From assembly GCA_902803795.1 (NCBI GenBank), contig CADCRC010000056.1, forward strand, positions 1 through 5,108: 5,108 nt of DNA, in the 5' to 3' direction. The notes beneath the pieces were generated by a model. It had not been told where the DNA came from, ran no database searches, and saw only the letters and a program-made list of their open reading frames with translations. The stretch comes from an uncultured Erysipelotrichaceae bacterium (GTDB lineage Bacteria > Bacillota_I > Bacilli_A > RF39 > UBA660). Positions 1 to 5,108 of this stretch are shown in pieces (the first letter of the stretch is position 1; each line of letters begins with the position of its first letter). A program made the translations under genes and the position numbers.

Positions 1-1
1 A

Positions 2-595
2 GAATTAAAAAAAAAACAAATTAAACTAATAGCAGGAGTTGATGAAGTAGGTCGTGGCCCACTAATAGGAAATGTTGTAGCATCATGCGTTATCTTGCCA
101 GAAGAGTTTAATTTAGATGGTCTAACTGATTCAAAAAAATTAAGTGAAGAAAAAAGAGATTATTTTTATAATGAAATAAAAAAACAAGCAATATCTATAG
201 GAATTGGAGAAGCAACACCACAAGAAATAGATGAACTAAACATATATGAAGCAACTAAATTAGCAATGATAAGAGCTATTAAAAATTGTAATATAAAACC
301 AGAACATATATTAATAGACGCAATGAAACTTGATATTGACATTCCAACAACCTCAATAATAAAAGGTGATTTACTATCAATTTCTATTTCTGCAGCAAGT
401 GTAATAGCTAAAGTATATAGAGATAGACAAATGTATGAACTAGATAAAAAATATCCAATGTATAATTTAAAAAATAATAAAGGATATCCAACAAAAGATC
501 ATATGGAAGCAATAAAAAAATATGGAATAACAGAGTTTCATAGAAAAAGTTATGGACCAGTTACTAATTATTTGAAAGGAAAGATTAATGAATAA
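2..595 (+). CDS. rnhB: Ribonuclease HII, 5'-truncated by window edge
   Basis: Cytoplasmic enzyme that cuts the RNA strand of RNA-DNA hybrids and starts ribonucleotide excision repair at single ribonucleotides in DNA. The frame is open from base 2, giving 197 visible residues, and the true start lies upstream. A TTG at 95 is internal, because the codons before it encode the essential N-terminal motif. Visible family motifs are IAGVDEVGRG (residues 10-19, with catalytic D14-E15 and the GRG substrate loop), LTDSKKLSEEKR, ILIDAMKL (third acidic residue D106), SISAASVIAKVYRD (fourth, D141), and the C-terminal NKGYPTKDH and YGITEFHRKSYGPV blocks. All four metal-binding acidic residues are present, so it should be active. 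DAM in place of the DG seen in many proteobacterial enzymes is, from memory, usual in Firmicutes. Without the missing 5' end I cannot tell whether it is the short form or carries the N-terminal extension of some Firmicutes enzymes. Its stop codon lies inside the next gene, so the two are probably translated from one message. Confidence 0.96.
   Translation, partial: ELKKKQIKLIAGVDEVGRGPLIGNVVASCVILPEEFNLDGLTDSKKLSEEKRDYFYNEIKKQAISIGIGEATPQEIDELNIYEATKLAMIRAIKNCNIKPEHILIDAMKLDIDIPTTSIIKGDLLSISISAASVIAKVYRDRQMYELDKKYPMYNLKNNKGYPTKDHMEAIKKYGITEFHRKSYGPVTNYLKGKINE
574..580 (+). promoter_or_regulatory. Ribosome binding site for dacA, inside rnhB
   Basis: GAAAGGA lies 7 bases before the ATG at 588 and matches the Shine-Dalgarno core. 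It sits within the last codons of rnhB, so translation of dacA can be coupled to termination of rnhB at 593-595. Confidence 0.7.
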
Positions 596-1769
596 AAATC
601 TATTGTTAATAATTACAATTATATTACTAATTCCAATTAGTGTATTTTCTAAAGACATAGAATTAAATAGTCAAAAATATCTAATATATGATAAAACAGA
701 TGATACTATATTAATAAATAAAGATAATTCACAAAAAACATCTATTGCATCTCTAACTAAAATAGCTTCAGCAATCGTAATATTAGAAAATAATAGAGAT
801 TTAAATAAAACAATTACAATTACAAAAGAAATGCTAGATACAGTTCATCCTGAAGCCCATAAATTAGGATTAAAAGAAGGAGATGTTTTAACAATAAATG
901 ATTTATTATATGCAACTCTTTTAGATAGTAGTGCTGATGCAGTAAATGCTTTGGCTATATATACAAGTGGTTCAATAGAAAACTTTGTAAAACTAATGAA
1001 TGACAAAGCAAGAAAATTAAAACTTAAAACAACAAAGTTTGAAAATCCAATCGGTTTAGATGATGAGAATAATTATTCTAGTTTAGATGATGTTCTAAAA
1101 CTAATGAAATACTGTTTAAAAAACAAGAAATTTAAAAAAATATTCGAAGCAGATACATATGTTACAACAAACAAAATAGAAATAAACGATACAGTTAAAA
1201 CAATAGGTGAAAAACTAAAAATTGATACAAGCAGAATAACGGGGAATAAAACAGGATATACCGGAGAAACAGGTTTTGCAATTGCATTTAGTTTTATAAG
1301 TCATGAACATATATTCTATACAATATTGACAAATGCAGATACTAAAAACTTTAATCATGTACTAGATGCTATAAATATAATAAACTATATTGATAAAGAA
1401 TATAAAAATGTTGAACTAACAAATAATAATAAATTATATAAATCAATTGATATTGAAGGAAGAAAAGAAAAATATGACATTTATTTAAAAAATTATACAA
1501 CTAAATTATTACCAAATGATTATAAAAAATATCTTAAAGTAGAAGATAATTTACCTAAAACAATAAATATAAATGATAAAATAGGAATGAACCTTGGTAG
1601 TATAAAATACTATTATAAAGATAAATTAATATATCAAGAAAATATTAAACTAGAATCAAATATAAACAATAATTTATATAATTTTATAAAGAAAAATATA
1701 TTTATACTAATAATAATAGTAGTAATAATAGGATATTCTTTGTATATAGCAAGATTATTTAAAAAATAA
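588..1769 (+). CDS. dacA: D-alanyl-D-alanine carboxypeptidase, DacA/PBP5 type (peptidase S11)
   Basis: Serine DD-carboxypeptidase that removes the terminal D-alanine from peptidoglycan pentapeptides outside the membrane. This limits cross-linking and binds penicillin. The 393 residues are close to the usual length. Visible parts: a signal peptide (about 1-21, a hydrophobic run after MNKN with possible cleavage after VFS); the S11 catalytic domain (about 25-260) with SxxK as S55-L-T-K58, and K221-T-G223 in GNKTGYTGETG; a beta-rich PBP5 C-terminal-like domain (about 275-360); and a hydrophobic helix at 371-388 followed by RLFKK. That last segment looks like a true membrane-spanning anchor rather than the amphipathic helix of E. 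coli PBP5. The SxN motif reads S114-S115-A116-D117, with alanine where asparagine is usual. The ATG start has a good ribosome binding site and overlaps rnhB by 8 bases. The family assignment is firm. The gene name is by family, since the exact paralogue (dacA, dacB or dacF type) cannot be fixed from sequence alone. Confidence 0.92.
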   Translation: MNKNLLLIITIILLIPISVFSKDIELNSQKYLIYDKTDDTILINKDNSQKTSIASLTKIASAIVILENNRDLNKTITITKEMLDTVHPEAHKLGLKEGDVLTINDLLYATLLDSSADAVNALAIYTSGSIENFVKLMNDKARKLKLKTTKFENPIGLDDENNYSSLDDVLKLMKYCLKNKKFKKIFEADTYVTTNKIEINDTVKTIGEKLKIDTSRITGNKTGYTGETGFAIAFSFISHEHIFYTILTNADTKNFNHVLDAINIINYIDKEYKNVELTNNNKLYKSIDIEGRKEKYDIYLKNYTTKLLPNDYKKYLKVEDNLPKTININDKIGMNLGSIKYYYKDKLIYQENIKLESNINNNLYNFIKKNIFILIIIVVIIGYSLYIARLFKK

Positions 1770-1780
1770 AATATATATGT

Positions 1781-1827
1781 AAAAAATAATGTGAAATTAA
1801 AAAAGTACTTGCATTATTTTTTGTTTT
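1781..1827 (+). terminator. Possible intrinsic terminator after dacA (A+T-rich stem)
   Basis: AAAAAATAATG (1781-1791) is the exact reverse complement of CATTATTTTTT (1812-1822). In RNA the stem can extend inward by U-G, G-U and A-U pairs (1792-1794 with 1809-1811), leaving a loop of about 14 bases. The 3' arm is U-rich and continues into GUUUU, as expected of a rho-independent terminator. The A-run on the 5' side would give the same shape on the other strand. The stem has only one G-C pair in its perfect part, so it would be weak. It begins 12 bases after the dacA stop, a suitable place for a terminator. An A/T-rich chance repeat is the alternative. Confidence 0.45.
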
Positions 1828-1837
1828 GTGTAATTAT
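1809..1837 (+). promoter_or_regulatory. Possible sigma-A-type promoter for topA
   Basis: TTGCAT (1809-1814) could be a -35 element. AATTAT (1832-1837), 17 bases on, could be a -10 element and is preceded by TG at 1829-1830 in the extended -10 position. Matches to consensus are only 3/6 and 4/6. Transcription would start near 1844, leaving a very short leader before the ribosome binding site at 1850. TATTAT (1835-1840) is an alternative -10, with a spacer of 20. In DNA this rich in A and T such matches arise easily, so the call rests partly on position. Confidence 0.3.
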
Positions 1838-1849
1838 TATAAACTGAAT

Positions 1850-1856
1850 GGGGTGA
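1850..1856 (+). promoter_or_regulatory. Ribosome binding site that fixes the topA start
   Basis: GGGGTGA contains the GGTGA part of the Shine-Dalgarno consensus and ends 5 bases before TTG at 1862. It is the only strong site near the topA N-terminus and argues for that TTG as the start. Confidence 0.75.
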
Positions 1857-1861
1857 TTTAT

Positions 1862-3904
1862 TTGAGTTATAATTTGGTAATAGTGGAAAGTCCTAGTAAA
1901 AGTCATACAATTGGTAATTTTTTAGGAAGTAATTACAAAGTATTATCATCAAAAGGACACATACGTGATCTAGCAGTAAAAGGCAAACTAGGATTAGGCG
2001 TAGATGTCGAAAATGGATTTACACCAACATATGAAGTAATACCAGGAAAAGCACAAGTAATTAAAGAATTAAAAAAGGCATCAAAAGATGCTGACATAAT
2101 TTTTTTGGCAAGCGACCCTGATCGTGAAGGAGAAGCAATAAGTTATCATTTAAAAGAAGAACTTGGTATACCAGATGAAAAATATAAAAGAGTTCTATTT
2201 AATGAAATAACAAAAGCAAAAGTATTAGAATCAATGAACAATCCAACAAAAATTGATTATAATTTAGTACATTCTCAAGAAACAAGAAGAATATTAGATA
2301 GAATAATTGGATTTAGATTATCAAAATTACTTCAAGCTAAAATAGGTGCTAAATCTGCAGGAAGAGTACAAAGTGTTGCCTTAAAACTAATAGTTGATAG
2401 AGAAAGAGAAATAGAAGCATTTATTCCAGTTGAATTTTGGACAATTACAGCTAATTTTTCCGATGAAATAAAAGCAGAACTATTTAAATATAAAAATGAA
2501 AATATAGAAATTCATACAGAAGATGAAGCAAATAAAATATTAGAAGCACTTGGAACAAAATATATTATTGAAGATATAGACAAAAAAATAAAAAATAAAA
2601 AATCAAAACCAGTATTTACAACATCTTCACTTCAACAAGAAGCATCAACTAAATTAGGATTTAGTGCAAAACGTACAATGAGTGTTGCTCAAAGATTATA
2701 TGAAGGTATAAATGTAGGAGAGGGATCAGTTGGACTTATTACATATATGAGAACAGACTCTATTCGTATGAGTGATGAATTTGTAAGTGTTGCAAATGAA
2801 TATATTGAAAAAGAATATGGAAAAGAATATTTAGGATATGTAAAAGTATCTAAGAAAAAAGATAATGTACAAGATGCACACGAAGGTATTAGGCCAACAG
2901 ATGTTAAAAGAACACCAGAATCAATAAAAAAATTCCTAGATAATGATGAATACAAATTATATAATTTAATATATAAAAGAGCAATTGCATGCTTAATGAG
3001 TGATGCTAAAGTAAATGCAACTACAATTATATTAGATAATAATAACTATAAATTTAAATTAACAGGACAAATTTTAATATTTGATGGTTATTTAAAAGTA
3101 TATGGAGAATTTGAAACATCAGAAGATAAAATTTTGCCAGACTATGTAAAAGATCAAGTACTAGAAACAGATGACATCACAAAAGAACAGCATTTTACAA
3201 AACCACCATCAAGATATACAGAAGCAAAACTTATAAAAGAACTAGAAGAATTAGGCATAGGTAGACCTTCAACATATGCAAAGATAATTGATACTATAAA
3301 AGAAAGAGAATATGTAACAATAGAAGATAAAAAATTTATACCAACACAAATTGGATTTGATACAACAGATAAACTTCAAGAAGCATTTAGTGATTTTATA
3401 AATGTAGAATATACAAGTAATATGGAAAAAGAGCTCGATGAAATAGCAGAAGGAAAACTTGTGTGGAACAATGTATTAGACAAATTTTGGAAAGAATTTG
3501 AACCAAGGGTAAAAGAAGCATTTGAAAGCATGGAGAAAAAACAACCAGAAAAAACAGGTGAAGTATGTCCAGAATGTGGTTCAGATTTAGTAGTTAGAAA
3601 AGGAAAATATGGAGAATTTGTCGCATGTTCCAATTTCCCAACATGCAAATATATAAAGAAAGAACAAAAAGAAGAAACAGAAGAAACAATTATTTGTCAA
3701 TGTCCTGAATGTAAAAAAGGAAACATAGTTGAAAGAAAAACAAAAAAAGGTAAAACATTTTATGGCTGCTCAAATTATCCAAAATGCAAAAATGCGACAT
3801 GGGATATTCCAACAAAAGAAGCTTGTCCAAATTGCAAAAAAGGAATTCTAGCAACCAATAAAGATGGCAATGTTGTATGTAATAAATGTGATTATATAAA
3901 ATAA
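1862..3904 (+). CDS. topA: DNA topoisomerase I (type IA)
   Basis: Cytoplasmic enzyme that relaxes negatively supercoiled DNA by passing one strand through a transient single-strand break. From the TTG at 1862 it has 680 residues, close to the B. subtilis length. Visible parts in order: the TOPRIM domain with LVIVESPSKS (E9) and the metal-binding D85-P-D87-R-E89; SAGRVQSVALKLIVDRERE; the active-site loop GLITYMRTDS with nucleophile Y295 and R297; AHEGIRPT; and GIGRPSTYAKIIDTI. Three four-cysteine zinc motifs follow: C569-C572-C589-C595, C614-C617-C636-C642, and a shorter terminal C655-C658-C673-C676. All catalytic residues are intact. An in-frame TTG at 1826 would add 12 residues, but it lacks a ribosome binding site and would put the GGGGTGA site inside the gene. 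The added residues also precede the usual family N-terminus. Spacing suggests topA leads a unit with the unknown gene downstream. Confidence 0.97.
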   Translation: MSYNLVIVESPSKSHTIGNFLGSNYKVLSSKGHIRDLAVKGKLGLGVDVENGFTPTYEVIPGKAQVIKELKKASKDADIIFLASDPDREGEAISYHLKEELGIPDEKYKRVLFNEITKAKVLESMNNPTKIDYNLVHSQETRRILDRIIGFRLSKLLQAKIGAKSAGRVQSVALKLIVDREREIEAFIPVEFWTITANFSDEIKAELFKYKNENIEIHTEDEANKILEALGTKYIIEDIDKKIKNKKSKPVFTTSSLQQEASTKLGFSAKRTMSVAQRLYEGINVGEGSVGLITYMRTDSIRMSDEFVSVANEYIEKEYGKEYLGYVKVSKKKDNVQDAHEGIRPTDVKRTPESIKKFLDNDEYKLYNLIYKRAIACLMSDAKVNATTIILDNNNYKFKLTGQILIFDGYLKVYGEFETSEDKILPDYVKDQVLETDDITKEQHFTKPPSRYTEAKLIKELEELGIGRPSTYAKIIDTIKEREYVTIEDKKFIPTQIGFDTTDKLQEAFSDFINVEYTSNMEKELDEIAEGKLVWNNVLDKFWKEFEPRVKEAFESMEKKQPEKTGEVCPECGSDLVVRKGKYGEFVACSNFPTCKYIKKEQKEETEETIICQCPECKKGNIVERKTKKGKTFYGCSNYPKCKNATWDIPTKEACPNCKKGILATNKDGNVVCNKCDYIK

Positions 3905-3916
3905 TAATAAATTGAT

Positions 3917-3922
3917 GGGGGT
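3917..3922 (+). promoter_or_regulatory. Ribosome binding site of the unknown gene
   Basis: GGGGGT ends 5 bases before ATG at 3928. An in-frame TGA at 3913-3915 excludes any start farther upstream, so this site and ATG set the N-terminus. Confidence 0.65.
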
Positions 3923-3927
3923 TATTT

Positions 3928-5091
3928 ATGTTAAGAAATTGTTATATTATTTCAAGAGATGATGATAAATATGAAATAATAAAAACATCATCTAAATGGT
4001 ATTTAAAAGATGGAGAGATAGCAAAAAAAAGTAGTACGACTTTAGAAGAAATAGATGCTATAACAACATGTTTTTCATCAAGAAATAAATTGGTTCATTT
4101 TCTAAAAAAGCAAGATGTATTGCACAATGATACAATCGACTTAGATTTATATATATTTAAAAACAAAAGAGGAACAAGTATTCAATATAATAATTTTGAA
4201 ATAATATATGATGATAAAAACAATAAAGAACTAATTAATAATCTTAGACTATGTGCATACAATTCACTTAAAAGAAATGAAAAAAAACATCTAAATCAAA
4301 TGATTATACATTCTAAAAAAATATACTATTATTTTATAGAAAGATGTTTTAATAGTAATAATTTCTATACATTTGTAAGAAAAAGCATTTTATTACCTAA
4401 AAAGATAAAAGATATCATAGATAATAATAAAACAAATAAAAAATTAGAATATGCAATAAAAGATGATAATGAATGGATATTAGAATCATATACAACAATA
4501 AGAAATTTAGTAGAACTTACATGTAGATATGATAGATATAAAGATAATAATTATGATAATATTGATATAAATGAGTTAAATAAGTACAATATTAATTTAT
4601 TATTTCATCAAAGAAATAAAATAAAAAACAAATTATTATTAGATACTCATAAAGATAATATTATAGGTCAAATAACAATAGAAGATTATATAGAATCGCT
4701 TAACAATAATCAAATAAATATAAAACAATTATCACATGATGATAAAGTAAAATTTATTTTAACTAATTTAAAAAAAATAAACTATGATTGTTTTATAGAA
4801 GAAAATAATAAAATCAATACTAAAGATGAATATAGTAAATTAAAATGTTTTAGTCAAAAACTATTTAGATATATATGGATGTATACTCTTCATAATAAAA
4901 ACATTAAAGAAGCATATGAATTAGGAATAAATACAAGAATACTAGAAGAAGATCTTATAAGTGATTATAATAGTATTAGAAATATAATAAAAAAGAATCA
5001 AAATACATGTGATAAATTATATAATTGGATAATTAACTATATAAAAATAAAAGAAGAAAACAATAATAATAAAAAATTAATTAAAAAGTAG
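3928..5091 (+). CDS. Hypothetical protein downstream of topA, 387 residues
   Basis: I do not recognise this protein. The frame is intact from an ATG with a good ribosome binding site to a TAG stop, and begins 23 bases after topA. It has no signal peptide or membrane-spanning run, so it is probably cytoplasmic. The first 100 or so residues look mixed alpha/beta, with short strand-like stretches such as YEIIKTSSKWYL, DLDLYIFKN and FEIIYDD. From about 100 to the end it looks almost wholly helical: the whole protein has only four glycines and one proline. Asparagine is very abundant (53 of 387), as are lysine, isoleucine and tyrosine, and the C-terminus is a charged NNNNKKLIKK tail. Scattered cysteines form no zinc motif, and I see no nucleotide-binding loop, catalytic triad or helix-turn-helix. 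The composition partly reflects extreme A+T content, more marked than in topA. Position next to topA suggests co-expression but does not show a shared function. Confidence 0.85.
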   Translation: MLRNCYIISRDDDKYEIIKTSSKWYLKDGEIAKKSSTTLEEIDAITTCFSSRNKLVHFLKKQDVLHNDTIDLDLYIFKNKRGTSIQYNNFEIIYDDKNNKELINNLRLCAYNSLKRNEKKHLNQMIIHSKKIYYYFIERCFNSNNFYTFVRKSILLPKKIKDIIDNNKTNKKLEYAIKDDNEWILESYTTIRNLVELTCRYDRYKDNNYDNIDINELNKYNINLLFHQRNKIKNKLLLDTHKDNIIGQITIEDYIESLNNNQINIKQLSHDDKVKFILTNLKKINYDCFIEENNKINTKDEYSKLKCFSQKLFRYIWMYTLHNKNIKEAYELGINTRILEEDLISDYNSIRNIIKKNQNTCDKLYNWIINYIKIKEENNNNKKLIKK

Positions 5092-5095
5092 AGGT
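5090..5095 (+). promoter_or_regulatory. Ribosome binding site of the next gene
   Basis: AGAGGT overlaps the TAG stop of the unknown gene and ends 5 bases before TTG at 5101. This is normal spacing for a Shine-Dalgarno site and suggests another gene in the same unit. Confidence 0.5.
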
Positions 5096-5100
5096 ATAAA

Positions 5101-5108
5101 TTGGATAA
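5101..5108 (+). CDS. Probable start of a further gene, cut by the window end
   Basis: TTG GAT AA follows the AGAGGT site and would encode Met-Asp and the start of a third codon. Only eight bases are visible, so the product cannot be named. In many Firmicutes topA is followed by trmFO and a xerC-type recombinase gene, but nothing here tests that. The TTG start is supported by spacing and by the probable TTG start of topA. Confidence 0.4.

Noticed and set aside
95..595. rnhB starting at the TTG at position 95
   Set aside because: The frame is open to the window edge, and the upstream codons encode the essential GVDEVGRG motif, so the gene starts before the window.
467..658. Minus-strand open frame of 63 codons
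   Set aside because: It lies opposite the conserved rnhB 3' end and dacA signal peptide. Its hydrophobic product is what AT-rich antisense DNA gives, and it matches no family.
1770..1861. Riboswitch or small RNA upstream of topA
   Set aside because: The gap is only 92 bases and nearly all A/T. It shows just one simple hairpin and none of the conserved cores I know.
2689..2955. Minus-strand open frame of 88 codons
   Set aside because: It is antisense to the topA active-site region, whose conservation explains the sequence. The product is serine-rich and unrecognisable.
3376..3648. Minus-strand open frame of 90 codons
   Set aside because: It is antisense to the first TopA zinc motif region, with no recognisable product.
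1..5108. Mollicute code with TGA read as tryptophan
   Set aside because: All tryptophans in the recognised genes are TGG, and no conserved frame crosses a TGA.
1..5108. Mobile element, CRISPR array, tRNA or defence system
   Set aside because: I saw no transposase, spaced direct repeats, tRNA-like fold or defence-family motif. The recognised genes are housekeeping.

Overview
The window is a compact, very AT-rich stretch (G+C not computed) in which every gene lies on the + strand and almost no DNA is non-coding. It looks chromosomal and points to a low-G+C member of the Firmicutes (Bacillota). The reasons are the gene families, purine-rich Shine-Dalgarno sites, TTG start codons, AGA-dominated arginine codons and the Firmicutes-like 'IDAMKL' motif in RNase HII. 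An uncultured gut Bacilli or Clostridia lineage with a small genome would fit, but that placement is inference. All tryptophans are TGG and the four visible stops are TAA or TAG, so nothing suggests the mycoplasma code.

Layout: (1) 2-595, ribonuclease HII (rnhB), cut off at its 5' end by the window edge. (2) 588-1769, a membrane-anchored D-alanyl-D-alanine carboxypeptidase of the DacA/PBP5 (peptidase S11) type, overlapping rnhB by 8 bases and so probably co-transcribed with it. (3) 1770-1861, the only sizeable intergenic gap (92 bases). It holds an 11-bp perfect inverted repeat with a T-rich 3' arm (possible terminator), a possible promoter, and a strong ribosome binding site. (4) 1862-3904, DNA topoisomerase I (topA), complete, with three C-terminal four-cysteine zinc motifs and a probable TTG start. 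(5) 3928-5091, a 387-residue lysine/asparagine/isoleucine-rich soluble protein that I do not recognise. (6) 5101-5108, the first bases of a probable further gene, preceded by its own ribosome binding site.

Two transcription units seem likely: (...)rnhB-dacA, ending at the inverted repeat, and topA-unknown-next gene(...), with gaps of 23 and 9 bases. The recognised genes are housekeeping: removal of ribonucleotides and RNA from DNA (rnhB), cell-wall peptide trimming (dacA) and relaxation of negative supercoils (topA). I found no mobile element, CRISPR array, RNA gene or defence system. The unknown protein downstream of topA is the one item that could be new.
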